From Micromonospora lupini str. Lupac 08 (GTDB lineage: Bacteria; Actinomycetota; Actinomycetes; Mycobacteriales; Micromonosporaceae): a DNA stretch of 64,000 nt. The DNA is taken from positions 138,321 to 202,320 of the forward strand of contig NZ_HF570108.1 in assembly GCF_000297395.2 (NCBI RefSeq). Reading direction: 5' to 3'. Shown here piece after piece: positions 44,358 to 54,362 of this stretch. The notes beneath the pieces are model-generated. The model was not told where the DNA came from, did no database searches, and saw only the letters and a list, made by a program, of their open reading frames with translations. The translations under genes were made by a program, and so were the position numbers. Numbering within the stretch: position 1 is the stretch's first letter; each line of letters opens with the position of its first letter.

Positions 44358-45037
44358 CCGCCCGGGTCGGTGTGGTCACCTTCCCCGGCTCGCTCGACGA
44401 CGGGGATGCGGCCCGCGCCGTCCGGATCGCCGGCGCCGAGCCGGTCCGGCTCTGGCACGGTGACCCGGATCTGCACGGTGTGGACGCGGTCGTGCTTCCC
44501 GGCGGCTTCTCCTACGGTGACTACCTGCGCTGCGGCGCCATCGCCCGGTTCGCCCCGGTGATGGAGACGCTCGTGGACGCCGCCCGGGGTGGGCTGCCGG
44601 TGCTCGGCATCTGCAACGGCTTCCAGATCCTCTGCGAGGCGCACCTGCTGCCCGGCGCGCTCACCCGCAACCAGCACCTGCACTTCCGCAACCGCGACCA
44701 GGCCCTGCGCGTCGAGTCGGCCGGCACCGCCTGGACCAACGCGTTCCAGCCCGGCCAGGAGATCCTCATCCCGGTGAAGAACGGCGAGGGCTGCTACGTC
44801 GCCGACACCGCGACGCTGGACCAGCTCGAAGCCGAGGGCCGGGTCGTCGCGCGCTACGTCGGCGGCAACCCCAACGGGTCGCTGCGCGACATCGCGGCCA
44901 TCACGAACTCCGCCGGCAACGTTGTCGGCATCATGCCGCACCCCGAGCACGCGGTGGAGGCGCTCACCGGCCCATCGCTGGACGGCCTCGGCTTCTTCAC
45001 CTCCGTCCTCAAGCACCTGGTGGGGACGCCGGCGTGA
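44354..45037 (+). CDS. purQ: Phosphoribosylformylglycinamidine synthase subunit PurQ (glutaminase)
   Basis: A 227-aa class I glutamine amidotransferase supplying ammonia to PurL. The catalytic Cys is in GICNGFQIL and the His-Glu pair in [26 protein letters not shown] is the conserved FGAM-synthase glutaminase motif. GTG 44354 overlaps the purS stop, so translation is coupled. purL follows after a 67-nt gap that has its own good Shine-Dalgarno. Confidence 0.96.
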   Translation: MTARVGVVTFPGSLDDGDAARAVRIAGAEPVRLWHGDPDLHGVDAVVLPGGFSYGDYLRCGAIARFAPVMETLVDAARGGLPVLGICNGFQILCEAHLLPGALTRNQHLHFRNRDQALRVESAGTAWTNAFQPGQEILIPVKNGEGCYVADTATLDQLEAEGRVVARYVGGNPNGSLRDIAAITNSAGNVVGIMPHPEHAVEALTGPSLDGLGFFTSVLKHLVGTPA

Positions 45038-45104
45038 CCGGCGGGGCGATCATCGGTCAGCTCAACCGCCGGTCGGGCGGGCACGAGCGCAGCGAGGAGA
45101 GGTC

Positions 45105-47771
45105 ATGACCACCCATCCGGACCCGGTACGGGACACACCGGAGGCGTACTCCGCCCCGGCGCAGCCGACCGAGCCGCTGGCGCAGCCCACCGCCCCGGCA
45201 GCCGCTCCGGCCCAGCCGGCGACCGCCGACTGGACCGACGGCGTGGACACCGTGCCGCGCGCCGGTGGCACCCCGGGCGAGTTGCAGCCGTACACCGAGC
45301 TGGGTCTGCGCGACGACGAGTACGACCGGATCCGGCAGATCCTCGGCCGTCGACCCACCCAGTCCGAGCTCGCGATGTACTCGATCATGTGGAGCGAGCA
45401 CTGCTCCTACAAGTCGAGCAAGGTGCACCTGCGCCAGTTCGGTGAGAAGGCCCCGCACAGCGACCGGATGCTCGCCGGCATCGGCGAGAACGCCGGCGTG
45501 GTGCAGGTCTCCGACGAGCTGGCGGTGACCTTCAAGGTCGAGTCGCACAACCACCCGAGCTTCGTCGAGCCGTACCAGGGCGCGGCGACAGGCGTCGGCG
45601 GCATCGTCCGGGACATCCTGGCCATGGGCGCCCGCCCGGTCGCGGTGATGGACCCGCTGCGCTTCGGTGCCGCGGACCACCCGGACACCGCCCGGGTGCT
45701 CACCGGCATCGTCGCCGGCGTGGGCGGCTACGGCAACTGCCTGGGCCTGCCCAACATCGGTGGCGAGCTGGTCTTCGACCCCTCCTACCAGGGCAACCCG
45801 CTGCTCAACGCGCTCTGCCTGGGCGTGCTGCCGGTCAGCCGGCTGCAGAACAAGGCCGCTGCCGGCCCGGGCAACGTCGTCGTGCTGATGGGCGCCAAGA
45901 CCGGCCGGGACGGCATCGGTGGCGTCTCGGTGCTGGCCAGCGCCACCTTCGACGAGGGCAGCGAGGCGCGCCGCCCCGCCGTGCAGGTCGGTGACCCGTT
46001 CACCGAGAAGCTGCTGATCGAGGCGTGCCTCGAGCTGTACGACGGGCAACTGGTCGTCGGCATCCAGGACCTCGGTGGCGCCGGTCTGACCTGCGCGCTC
46101 ACCGAGACCGCCGCTGCTGCTGGCACGGGCATGCGGGTCTGGCTGGAGCGGGTGCCGCTGCGTGAGCCCTCGATGGACCCGCACGAGATCCTGGCCAGCG
46201 AGTCGCAGGAGCGGATGCTGCTGGTCGTCGAGCCGGAGAAGCTCGACGCGGTGCTCAAGACCTGCGAGAAGTGGGGCGTCCTCGCCACCGCGATCGGTGA
46301 GGTCACCGCGCCGGAGCCGGACGGCCGCCCCGGTCGACTGCTGATCACCTGGCAGGACCACCTGGTCGTCGACGTGCCGCCGGGCTCGCTCGTCGACGAC
46401 GGCCCGGTCTACGCCCGGCCGATGCGCGAGCCGGCCGACCTGATCCTGCTCCAGGCCGACCGGGCCGAGACGCTGCCCCGCCCGGCCGACCCGGACGCGC
46501 TGCGGGAGACCGTGCTGCGCATGATCGCGTCGCCCAACCTGGCCGACAAGACCTGGGTCACCGAGCAGTACGACCGCTACGTGCTCGGCAACACAGTGCT
46601 CGCGCAGCCGGAGGACGGCGGCGTGATCCGGATCGACGAGCGGACCGGTCTCGGCGTGGCGCTGTCGTTGGACGGCAACGGCCGGTACGCCCGACTGGAC
46701 CCGTACAACGGCACCAAGCTGGCCCTGGCCGAGGCGTACCGGAACGTGGCGGTGACCGGCGCGAAGCCGATCGCCGTGACCAACTGCCTCAACTTCGGCT
46801 CGCCGGAGGACCCGGGAGTCATGTGGCAGTTCGCCGAGGCCGTGCGCGGCCTGGCGGACGGCTGCCTGGAGCTGGGCATCCCGGTCACCGGCGGCAACGT
46901 CAGCTTCTACAACCAGACCGGCGCGGCGGCCATCCACCCGACCCCGGTGGTCGGCGTGCTGGGTGTGCTGGACAACGTCGCCGACCGGGTGCCGATGGGC
47001 TTCGTCCCGCGCCCCGGTGGCGACCACGACCAGCTCTACCTGCTCGGCGAGACGAACGTGGAGCTGTCCGGCTCGGAGTGGGCCTGGGTGACCCACGAGC
47101 ACCTCGGCGGGATCCCGCCGCAGGTCGACCTGCTCCGCGAGAAGGCGCTCGCCGAGCTGCTTGCCGAGGCGGCCCGGGTGGGTCACCTCAGTTCGGCACA
47201 CGACCTCTCCGACGGTGGCCTGGCCCAGAGCCTTGTCGAGTCCTGCCTGCGGCGTGGTGTCGGCGCCCGGATCGCCGTGCCGGAGCAGTTCGCCGGCGGT
47301 TCGATGCCGTTCGTCTACCTGTTCAGCGAGTCCGCCACGCGGGCGCTGGTGTCGGTGCCACGTGGCCACGACAAGGCGTTCGCCGCGCTCTGCGCCGAGC
47401 GGGGTGTGCCGTTCGAGCTGATCGGCGTCACCGACCCGACGGGCGGCGCGCTGGAGGTGCACGGCCAGTTCCGGATCGGTCTGGACGAGCTGCGGGCCGC
47501 GCACACCGAGACGCTTCCGCGTCTCTTCGGCGGCACCGCCGCCGTGGAGGTGCCCGCGCCGGCCGCCGGCGTGGCGGGCGCGGTCGAGGGTGTGCCGCTG
47601 CCGGGTGCCCCGGCCGAGCCGGTGGACGCGTCGGAGGTGCTCTCCGAGCCGATCGCCTCGTCCGGGCCGTCCCCGCAGACCGGAGCCGTCGACCCGGTCG
47701 GGTCGGAGCAGCCGGGTGAGTCGTCCGAGTCTGACCCCGGTGCCGCCGAGCCGTCGCCTGACGAGCGCTGA
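45105..47771 (+). CDS. purL: Phosphoribosylformylglycinamidine synthase subunit PurL
   Basis: An 888-aa synthetase subunit converting FGAR, ATP and ammonia to FGAM. The active-site motifs are present: [24 protein letters not shown], and [10 protein letters not shown] written as [39 protein letters not shown] and [10 protein letters not shown] also fit. About 40 N-terminal residues and 70 C-terminal residues (Pro/Ala/Glu/Ser-rich) are extra relative to usual PurL of about 740-760 aa. GAGGAGAGG precedes ATG 45105. The 3' end overlaps the phosphosulfolactate-phosphatase-like gene by 32 nt. Confidence 0.96.
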   Translation: MTTHPDPVRDTPEAYSAPAQPTEPLAQPTAPAAAPAQPATADWTDGVDTVPRAGGTPGELQPYTELGLRDDEYDRIRQILGRRPTQSELAMYSIMWSEHCSYKSSKVHLRQFGEKAPHSDRMLAGIGENAGVVQVSDELAVTFKVESHNHPSFVEPYQGAATGVGGIVRDILAMGARPVAVMDPLRFGAADHPDTARVLTGIVAGVGGYGNCLGLPNIGGELVFDPSYQGNPLLNALCLGVLPVSRLQNKAAAGPGNVVVLMGAKTGRDGIGGVSVLASATFDEGSEARRPAVQVGDPFTEKLLIEACLELYDGQLVVGIQDLGGAGLTCALTETAAAAGTGMRVWLERVPLREPSMDPHEILASESQERMLLVVEPEKLDAVLKTCEKWGVLATAIGEVTAPEPDGRPGRLLITWQDHLVVDVPPGSLVDDGPVYARPMREPADLILLQADRAETLPRPADPDALRETVLRMIASPNLADKTWVTEQYDRYVLGNTVLAQPEDGGVIRIDERTGLGVALSLDGNGRYARLDPYNGTKLALAEAYRNVAVTGAKPIAVTNCLNFGSPEDPGVMWQFAEAVRGLADGCLELGIPVTGGNVSFYNQTGAAAIHPTPVVGVLGVLDNVADRVPMGFVPRPGGDHDQLYLLGETNVELSGSEWAWVTHEHLGGIPPQVDLLREKALAELLAEAARVGHLSSAHDLSDGGLAQSLVESCLRRGVGARIAVPEQFAGGSMPFVYLFSESATRALVSVPRGHDKAFAALCAERGVPFELIGVTDPTGGALEVHGQFRIGLDELRAAHTETLPRLFGGTAAVEVPAPAAGVAGAVEGVPLPGAPAEPVDASEVLSEPIASSGPSPQTGAVDPVGSEQPGESSESDPGAAEPSPDER

Positions 47772-48531
47772 GGCGTTGGCGGCGGCCGTCCACGGCCAGC
47801 CCGGGTCGGGTGCCCGGTTCGACTGGGGCCTGACCGGGGCGGCCGAGCTCGGCCGGGTCTGCGCGGCGCTGGTGGTGGTGGACGTGCTCTCGTTCACCAC
47901 CGCCGTGGAGGTGGCGGTCGCCCGGGGCATGCGGGTGCACCCGTTCCCGTGGGGTGAGCAGGCCGCCGAGTACGCGGTGCGGGTCGGCGCGGTCGCGGCC
48001 GTGGGCCGTCGCCGGGTGACGGCCGACCATCCGTGGTCGCTGTCGCCCGCCGCGCTGAGCGCCGCGCCCGTCGTGGCGGACCTGGTGCTGCCCTCACCGA
48101 ACGGCTCCGCGATCAGCGCGGCCGCCAGCGCCACCGGGCTGCCGGTGGTCGCGGCGTGCCTGCGCAACTCGCGCGCCGTCGGGCGATGGCTGCGCCGCCA
48201 GGGGTACGGCACGACGGACGCCCCCATCGGCGTCATCGCCTCGGGTGAGCGGTGGCCGGACGGGTCGCTACGACCCTCGGTCGAGGACCAGCTCGGCGCG
48301 GCGAGCGTGCTGGACGCCCTGTCCGGTGTACCGGGTGGCCTCTCCGTGGAGGCGGCCATGGCGCTCGCCGCGCTGGCAAGCACTCCGGACGTCCCCGCCG
48401 CCGTGCGCGGCAGCGTGTCCGGTCGGGAGTTGACCGAGAGTGGCTTCGGCGCCGACGTCGACATCGCGGTCCGGGTGGGCGTGTCGGACGTCGTTCCGGT
48501 CCTCCACCAGGGCGTGTTCTCCGCCTCCTGA
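47740..48531 (+). CDS. 2-phosphosulfolactate phosphatase (ComB)-like protein
   Basis: A 263-aa protein of the ComB family. It has FDWG near the N-terminus, [19 protein letters not shown] with acidic metal ligands, [10 protein letters not shown], and [20 protein letters not shown]. ComB hydrolyses 2-phosphosulfolactate in coenzyme M synthesis of archaea; many bacterial homologues act in unknown pathways, so the substrate here is uncertain. GTG 47740 starts inside the purL 3' end (32-nt overlap) without a good Shine-Dalgarno, so it may be coupled to purL. Confidence 0.82.
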   Translation: MPPSRRLTSAEALAAAVHGQPGSGARFDWGLTGAAELGRVCAALVVVDVLSFTTAVEVAVARGMRVHPFPWGEQAAEYAVRVGAVAAVGRRRVTADHPWSLSPAALSAAPVVADLVLPSPNGSAISAAASATGLPVVAACLRNSRAVGRWLRRQGYGTTDAPIGVIASGERWPDGSLRPSVEDQLGAASVLDALSGVPGGLSVEAAMALAALASTPDVPAAVRGSVSGRELTESGFGADVDIAVRVGVSDVVPVLHQGVFSAS

Positions 48532-48615
48532 CCGTCGCGGGTCGCCGGCCCGCTCGCGCCGCGCCCACATCCGCGTCCTGCCACGGCCGTCCGGCCGTCG
48601 GGTGGCACGTGCTGG

Positions 48616-48696
48616 CGTGATCAACTCGGGTTCCGGGAAGTCGGTGTGTCGAGGTGCGGCGGACAGCCCGCCTTCCAGGAAGGCGAGTCGATCACG
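48616..48696. repeat. TGATCA-type terminal inverted repeat element
   Basis: Thirteen-bp arms (48616-48628 and 48684-48696, one mismatch) carrying CGTGATC at the outer ends surround a 55-nt core with TTCCxGGAA motifs. It is probably the fifth member of the TGATCA family, here longer. Confidence 0.5.
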
Positions 48697-48728
48697 CCGC
48701 AGGACCCGGCGACAAGCGCCGCAACGGC

Positions 48729-48760
48729 AAACGGCCGCCCGGATCTCCGGGCGGCCGTTT
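48729..48760. terminator. Terminator between ComB-like gene and surface-protein tail
   Basis: A perfect 14-bp stem (48729-48742 with 48747-48760), ATCT loop, ends in TTT. It lies between convergent transcription units. Confidence 0.85.
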
Positions 48761-48790
48761 CGTCGTGGCGCTGTGCTGTGGTGGTGCTTG

Positions 48791-49583
48791 TCAGTCGTCA
48801 AGCCAGTCGAGGCGTCGGCCGCCTCGCTCGGTGGGCGGCGGGGTTTCCGGTCGGGCCCGGCCACCCTGCTGCTGGCCGTAACCGGCCTGGTCGTAGCCGC
48901 GGTCGTCGTAGCCGCCGCGTTGCTGCGGGGGCTCCTGGCCGTAGCCGCCCTGGTCGTACCCGCCGCTCTGCTGCTGGCCGTAGCCGCCCTGGTCGTAGCC
49001 GCGGTCGTCGTAGCCGCCGCGTTGCTGCGGGGGCTCCTGGCCGTAGCCGCCCTAGTCGTACCCGCCGCTCTGCTGCTGGCCGTAGCCACCCTGGTCGTAC
49101 GCCCCGGTCTGCTGGCCGTAGCCGCCGGCCGGCTCCGCCGCGCGACCGCCGCCGTACGGGGCCGTCGGATCGGGCTGGCCGTAGCCCGGAGACTGCTGTT
49201 CGGGCTGGTAGACGCCCGTGGCGTACGGGTCGGCCGGAGCCGGGTACTGGGTGCTGTCGCCGGTGTACCGGCCGGTCGGCTCGTCGAAGCGCTCGCCGTA
49301 GCCGGCCCCACCAGCGGGAGCGGGCGGGTAGCCCGCGCCACCGGCCGGGGCGGTGTAGTCACGGCTGCCGTAGCCGCCACCGGAGGAGGGTGCGCTGCCG
49401 TAGCCGCCGGCCGCAGCACCGCCGTAGCCCGCGCCCGAGCCGGGTGCGGCGCCGTAGGCGTCTCCCGCCGGGCCGGCGCCGTAGCCGCCGTCCGGGGTTG
49501 CCGCCGTGCCGTAGCCGCCGCCCGAGGAGGGCGCGTTGCCGTAGCCACCGGCGCCGTAGCCGCCCGGGGCGGGCTCGTCGCCG
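48791..49583 (-). pseudogene. Displaced GYGQ-repeat tail of the surface protein (frameshift plus stop)
   Basis: In this minus-strand frame the DNA encodes a Gly/Tyr/Gln-rich tail ([17 protein letters not shown]...) that continues the upstream membrane protein and ends naturally at TGA 48791-48793 after RRLDWLDD. It is separated from the N-terminal frame by a 1-nt shift around 49586-49600, beside a C run. A TAG at 49052-49054 interrupts it. The equivalent codon in the neighbouring 102-bp copy is CAG, so the stop is a point change or a sequence error. Confidence 0.7.
48879..49082 (-). repeat. 102-bp in-frame tandem duplication
   Basis: Two nearly identical 102-bp copies (about 48879-48980 and 48981-49082), 34 codons each, encode QQQSGGYDQGGYGQEPPQQR-type sequence. 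A partial third copy follows. The TAG stop is present in one copy only. Confidence 0.85.
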
Positions 49584-50828
49584 TACGCCGGCGCCGCCCC
49601 AACCCTGCTGGCCCGCCGCGCCGTAGGGCTGTGCTGGCGCTCCGTACGGGTCCGGCGGGACGTCGTCGACCACCGGGCGGTGCATCATCGTCGGCGCCTC
49701 GCTCAGCGCCGCGCCGCCGACCATGGTCGGGTCGGGACCGCCACCGGGGCGGTTGACCACCCGGGTCGGGTCGTCGACACCGTGGAAGGCACCCCGGGCC
49801 GCCGGCACAGCGCCAGCCGCCCCGGCCGCGCCAGCCGCCGCCGGCTCGTCATCGTCGTCGCCGCTCTCGCGGCGCTTCATCCAGAGCAGCACGATCGTGC
49901 CGACGCCTGCCGCGACGAGCAGGCCGCCGAGCAGGATGATCAGGTACGACCCGATGCCGCCGCCGTCATCCTCCTTGGAGGCGTTCGCCGCGGCGCCCGG
50001 GCTGGCCTCCTCGGAGGGCTGATCCTCGGCGCCCTCCTCGGTCGCTTCCTCGGTGGGGGTGGCCTCGGCGCTGGCGGACGGCGTGGCGCTGGGCGTCACC
50101 TCGACCTTGATCTCCAGGCTGATCCGCTGACCGGTGACCGACTGCCCGGCGCTCGCGTTGAAGCTCTTGACCGCGTTGATGTTGTCGAAGCTGGCACCGA
50201 CGGTGAGCCGGCCCGGAGTGATCGGCTTGTCGGTCGTGCCGGTGATCCGGAAGTTGCCGCTACCGTCGCTGATCGTGTCGTAGCGGTGGCCGGCGTCGTC
50301 CTGGAGGATCACGATGGCGTTCGGCACCGCGGTGCCGTCGGCCTTCTTGACCACCTTGCCGGAGACCGACTTCACGGTCTGCGTCTGGGGCGGCGTCGGC
50401 GGGGCCGCGGCCTTGCCCTTCACGGTCAGCGAGACAGTCGCGGTGTCCGGGCCCGAAGCGGCCTCGACCGCCACCGTGATGGACGCGGTCGCGTCGCCGG
50501 CGTTGTCGTTGGCGGCGATCCGGACCAGCACCGACCCCTTCGGGCCGCCCAGGCCGCCGCCGGAGAGTTTGACATCGCCACAGCCACTGGCGCAGCTGAC
50601 GCCGGACGGCAGCCCGGAGAGGCTGACCTTCGCCGACTCGTCGTTGTCACCGCCGGTGATGCGCACGGTGATCGTGGCATCGCTGCCGGCGTTCACGGTG
50701 ACCGAGCCGGGGGAGACGTCGACGTCTGCGGCCATTGCTGGTGTGGCGGGGACGGCGAGCAGAGCGCCGGCAACCAGCGCTACGACCACACCGGCCCGCT
50801 GCTTCCAGGCACGTCGGTGTGTTGACAC
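49359..50828 (-). CDS. Exported single-pass membrane protein with carboxypeptidase-regulatory-like domain
   Basis: As read, about 489 aa. A signal peptide (residues 1-32), an extracytoplasmic Ig-like domain with CASGC and a CarboxypepD_reg-like domain ([26 protein letters not shown]) are followed by an acidic Thr/Glu/Pro stalk. A membrane helix lies at about 275-297, with [10 protein letters not shown] and then a cytoplasmic tail. After QGWGGAG (about 49590) the frame changes to Arg-rich nonsense, so the last about 75 residues are probably not real. The natural tail lies in another frame to 48791. GTG 50828 has GGAAGG 8 nt upstream; GTG 50834 is also possible. Confidence 0.8.
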   Translation of the reverse strand: MSTHRRAWKQRAGVVVALVAGALLAVPATPAMAADVDVSPGSVTVNAGSDATITVRITGGDNDESAKVSLSGLPSGVSCASGCGDVKLSGGGLGGPKGSVLVRIAANDNAGDATASITVAVEAASGPDTATVSLTVKGKAAAPPTPPQTQTVKSVSGKVVKKADGTAVPNAIVILQDDAGHRYDTISDGSGNFRITGTTDKPITPGRLTVGASFDNINAVKSFNASAGQSVTGQRISLEIKVEVTPSATPSASAEATPTEEATEEGAEDQPSEEASPGAAANASKEDDGGGIGSYLIILLGGLLVAAGVGTIVLLWMKRRESGDDDDEPAAAGAAGAAGAVPAARGAFHGVDDPTRVVNRPGGGPDPTMVGGAALSEAPTMMHRPVVDDVPPDPYGAPAQPYGAAGQQGWGGAGVRRRARPGRLRRRWLRQRALLGRRLRHGGNPGRRLRRRPGGRRLRRRTRLGRGLRRCCGRRLRQRTLLRWRLRQP

Positions 50829-50989
50829 GTCCACCGCCTTCCGGGCTGACTTCCCTTCGACCGGCGGGGCGCCGGGCCGGGGATCATCACGGTACGAATA
50901 CGCCGTCGGCCACTATGCCTTGTCTGACTGGATCGGCGCGACCCAGGGCCAGCGTCGGGTGCTTCACCTGTGCGTCGTATCGTCCCGTC

Positions 50990-51343
50990 GTGTCCTCTCC
51001 GCACAGTAAGTCCGTCGCCGTAGCCGCGGCTCTGTCGGCGCTTGACGAGGGGCGTACACCCGAACGGCCGGTACTCCGGGAGGCGGTCCGGACCTTGTTG
51101 GCCGTCCTCGCGGAGCGCGCCCCCGGCCGATCGGTGGAGGTGCGCGTCCCACCATACGGTGCGATCCAGTGCGTTCCCGGTCCTCGACACACCAGGGGAA
51201 ATCCGCCGAACGTCGTCGAGATGTCCCCGCAGACCTGGTTGGAGTTGGCCACCGGGCGGATCGGGTGGGTCGAGGCGGTCACCGACGGTCGCGTGCAGAT
51301 GAGCGGCGTTCGGGCGGACCTCTCGGCGTTTCTGCCCCTCTAG
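50990..51343 (+). CDS. Sterol-carrier-family (SCP2-like) small protein
   Basis: A 117-aa protein. [24 protein letters not shown], then [22 protein letters not shown], and the ending [12 protein letters not shown], match the actinobacterial small sterol-carrier family found next to purF. The TWLELATGR segment is the core of an SCP2-like fold. The ligand is unknown. GTG 50990 fits the family start. It is 169 nt upstream of purF on the same strand and divergent from the surface-protein gene. Confidence 0.8.
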   Translation: MSSPHSKSVAVAAALSALDEGRTPERPVLREAVRTLLAVLAERAPGRSVEVRVPPYGAIQCVPGPRHTRGNPPNVVEMSPQTWLELATGRIGWVEAVTDGRVQMSGVRADLSAFLPL

Positions 51344-51511
51344 CTGCCCGGATGTCCGGCCGGTCGTGACTCTCGGCACGGAAATCGTGACTATCTGTAT
51401 TGACGTTGACTCGCGTACACTGTCAGGCGACGACAGTGGTCCCGGCCGAGGAGTGTGGATCCGCACCGTGATCCCCGCCAGGCCGGTCCAGACCAGCATG
51501 AGGGAGCGGTA

Positions 51512-53050
51512 GTGCCCCGAGGCGACGGCCGGCTGAGCCACGACCTTGACCCCCAACGACCCGGCCCGCAGGACGCCTGTGGCGTCTTCGGTGTCTGGGC
51601 CCCCGGTGAAGAGGTCGCCAATCTGACCTACTTCGGCCTCTATGCCCTGCAGCACCGCGGGCAGGAGGCCGCGGGCATCGCGGTGAGCGATGGCTCGGGC
51701 GTGGTGGTCTACAAGGATCTCGGCCTGGTGGCCCAGGTCTTCGACGAGCCCACCCTGGCCAGCCTGCGCGGCCACCTGGCGATCGGGCACGCCCGATACT
51801 CCACGACCGGCGCCTCGAACTGGGAGAACGCCCAGCCGACCATCCGGTCGACCAGTTCCGGCACCACCATCGCGCTGGCCCACAACGGCAACCTGGTCAA
51901 CACCGCCGAGCTGGAGAAGGAGGTCGCCGAGCGCGGCCTCGTCGCGGACGGCTCGACGAACGACACGTCGCTGGTGACCATGCTGCTGGCCAGCCGTCCG
52001 GATCTGTCGGTCGAGGCGGCCGCGCTCGAGGTGCTGCCGCAGCTGCGCGGGGCCTTCAGCTTCGTCTTCATGGACGAGTCGACGCTGTACGCGGCCCGCG
52101 ACGCGCACGGCGTACGCCCGCTGGTGCTCGGCCGGCTGGAGCGTGGCTGGGTGGTGGCGAGCGAGACCGCCGCGCTGGACATCGTCGGCGCGAGCGTGGT
52201 GCGTGAGGTCGAGCCCGGTGAGCTGATCGCGATCGACGAGGAGGGGCTGCGCTCCACCCGGTTCGCCGCGCCGGAGCCGAAGGGCTGCCTCTTCGAGTAC
52301 GTCTACATCGCCCGCCCGGACGCGACAATCGCCGGGCGCAACGTGCACGCGGCGCGGGTGCAGATCGGCCGGCAGTTGGCCAAGGAGCACCCGGTGGAGG
52401 CCGATCTGGTCATCCCGGTGCCCGAGTCCGGTACGCCTGCCGCGATCGGTTACGCGGAGGCTTCCGGCATCACCTACGGCGCGGGCCTGATGAAGAACCC
52501 GTACGTGGGCCGCACCTTCATCCAGCCGTCGCAGACCCTGCGCCAGCTGGGCATCCGCCTCAAACTCAACCCTCTGCGGCAGAACGTCCGCGGCAAGCGG
52601 CTGGTGGTCGTGGACGACTCGATCGTGCGCGGCAACACGCAGCGGGCCATCGTGCGGATGCTGCGCGAGGCGGGGGCGCTTGAGGTGCACGTCCGGATCT
52701 CCTCCCCGCCGGTCAGCTGGCCGTGTTTCTACGGCATCGACTTCGCCACTCGGGCGGAGCTGCTGGCCAACGGGCTGGACAACGACGGCATCCGGCGTTC
52801 CATCGGCGCCGACACGCTGGGTTACGTCTCGCTTCCTGGCCTGATCGCCGCGACCGAGCAGCCGAAGACCCGGCTGTGTCGGGCGTGTTTCGATGGTGAG
52901 TACCCGATCGAGCTGCCGGCCGGCAACCTGATCGGCAAGCACGTCCTCGAAGGGACGGGCCGCCGGGTCGCCAACGCGACGCCGGAAGCCCCGGACAGCT
53001 TCGGCCCGCTCGTCGCCACTCCTGGTGGCGTGACCGCAAACCGCCCGTAG
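51512..53050 (+). CDS. purF: Amidophosphoribosyltransferase
   Basis: A 512-aa enzyme that makes phosphoribosylamine from PRPP and glutamine, the first committed step of purine synthesis. It is a class II (Ntn) glutaminase whose nucleophile Cys is in PQDACGVFGVW after a propeptide of about 19 residues. The PRTase motif is RLVVVDDSIVRGNTQRA. LCRACFDGEYP near the C-terminus has Cys residues like those binding the iron-sulfur cluster in the Bacillus-type enzyme. GTG 51512 has AGGGAG upstream. purM follows after 61 nt. Confidence 0.96.
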   Translation: MPRGDGRLSHDLDPQRPGPQDACGVFGVWAPGEEVANLTYFGLYALQHRGQEAAGIAVSDGSGVVVYKDLGLVAQVFDEPTLASLRGHLAIGHARYSTTGASNWENAQPTIRSTSSGTTIALAHNGNLVNTAELEKEVAERGLVADGSTNDTSLVTMLLASRPDLSVEAAALEVLPQLRGAFSFVFMDESTLYAARDAHGVRPLVLGRLERGWVVASETAALDIVGASVVREVEPGELIAIDEEGLRSTRFAAPEPKGCLFEYVYIARPDATIAGRNVHAARVQIGRQLAKEHPVEADLVIPVPESGTPAAIGYAEASGITYGAGLMKNPYVGRTFIQPSQTLRQLGIRLKLNPLRQNVRGKRLVVVDDSIVRGNTQRAIVRMLREAGALEVHVRISSPPVSWPCFYGIDFATRAELLANGLDNDGIRRSIGADTLGYVSLPGLIAATEQPKTRLCRACFDGEYPIELPAGNLIGKHVLEGTGRRVANATPEAPDSFGPLVATPGGVTANRP

Positions 53051-53111
53051 CACCAACCGGCGCGGCCCGGCCACCGCCGGCGCGGCACCGAGAACCACAA
53101 AGGGGAGAACC

Positions 53112-54266
53112 GTGACGCACGTGTCCGAGCGCAACGGCGCAGGAAGCAGCCCGACCGGCGCCGGCGGCGACCACCAGCCGTGGACGGCCGGCGCTGGCCG
53201 GCAGGCCCGTAAACGCTCGGTCTCGTACGCCGACGCCGGGGTCTCCATCGACGCGGGCGACCGCGCGGTGGAGCTGCTCAAGTCGAAGGTGCGCCAGACC
53301 CGCCGCCCCGAGGTGCTGGGTGACCTCGGCGGCTTCGCCGGCCTGTTCCGGCTGGACACGAAGAAGTACAAGAGCCCGATCCTGGCGTCCTCCACCGACG
53401 GTGTGGGCACCAAGCTGGTGATCGCCCAGCAGATGGACATCCACGACACGGTCGGCATCGACCTGGTCGCGATGGTCGTCGACGACCTGGTGGCCTGTGG
53501 CGCCGAGCCGCTGTTCCTGCTCGACTACATCGCCACCGGCGAGGTCGTTCCGGACAAGGTGGCCGAGATCGGCGCGGGCATCGCCGACGGCTGCCGGTAC
53601 GCGGGTTGCGCGCTGCTGGGCGGGGAGACCGCCGAGCACCCCGGTGTGCTGCGCCCGGACGAGTACGACATCTCCGCGACCGGTGTCGGAGTGGTCGAGG
53701 AAGCCGACATCCTCAGCCCGGACCGGGTCGAGGTGGGTGACGTCGTCATCGCGATGCGCTCCTCCGGCCTGCACTCCAACGGCTACTCGCTGGTCCGGCA
53801 CGTCCTGCTCGGCGCTGCCCGGATGCGTCTGGACATCGTGATCGACGACTTCGGGCGGCAGCGGACCCTGGGCGAGGAGCTGCTCACCCCGACCAAGATC
53901 TACGCCAAGGACTGCCTCAAGCTGATCGCCGAGGCCGAGGTGCGGGCGCTGTCCCACATCACCGGCGGCGGCATCCCCGGCAACCTGGTGCGGGTGCTGC
54001 CGGAGCACGTCGACGCCGTGGTCAACCGGTCCACCTGGAAGCCGCAGCCGATCTTCGACCTGATCCAGTCGAAGGGCCGGATCGACGACCACGACATGGA
54101 GTCGACCTTCAACATGGGTGTCGGCATGTTCGCGATCGTCTCGGCCGAGGACGCCGACCGGGCCCTGGCGACGCTTACCGGCCGTGGGGTCGAGGCGTGG
54201 CAGGCCGGCGAGATCATCGAGGGCACCGGCAACGTGCAGATGGTGGGTCAGCACACGCGCGGATGA
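53112..54266 (+). CDS. purM: Phosphoribosylformylglycinamidine cyclo-ligase
   Basis: A 384-aa AIR synthetase, step 5 of purine synthesis. It has YADAGVSIDAGDRAVE near the N-terminus, GGFAGLFRL, ASSTDGVGTKL, LLGGETAEHPGV, SSGLHSNGYSLVR, and ALSHITGGGIPGNLVRVLP. About 35 extra N-terminal residues (Gly/Ser/Arg-rich) precede the family start. GGGGAGAACC lies before GTG 53112. It is in the same unit as purF. Confidence 0.96.
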   Translation: MTHVSERNGAGSSPTGAGGDHQPWTAGAGRQARKRSVSYADAGVSIDAGDRAVELLKSKVRQTRRPEVLGDLGGFAGLFRLDTKKYKSPILASSTDGVGTKLVIAQQMDIHDTVGIDLVAMVVDDLVACGAEPLFLLDYIATGEVVPDKVAEIGAGIADGCRYAGCALLGGETAEHPGVLRPDEYDISATGVGVVEEADILSPDRVEVGDVVIAMRSSGLHSNGYSLVRHVLLGAARMRLDIVIDDFGRQRTLGEELLTPTKIYAKDCLKLIAEAEVRALSHITGGGIPGNLVRVLPEHVDAVVNRSTWKPQPIFDLIQSKGRIDDHDMESTFNMGVGMFAIVSAEDADRALATLTGRGVEAWQAGEIIEGTGNVQMVGQHTRG

Positions 54267-54362
54267 TCACGTTGCGGTGATCGTACGGGCACCTGATGAG
54301 GGCTTCACCCGAGTGGCCAGTGCCGCCTAGCCTGAAGGGCTCGGGCTGGGCGGAGGAGGGTG

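Noticed and set aside
47740..48531. Confident coenzyme M pathway assignment for the ComB-like gene
   Set aside because: No other coenzyme M genes are in the window; only the family fold is supported.
45057..48608. A 1183-codon open frame on the minus strand opposite purL
   Set aside because: It is a GC-driven shadow: the sequence is Arg/Gly/His-rich with no family motif, and purL on the other strand has all its active-site motifs.
54266..54283. GATCAC/GTGATC hairpin after purM as a sixth TGATCA element
   Set aside because: Arms are only 6 bp, much shorter than in the five listed elements.
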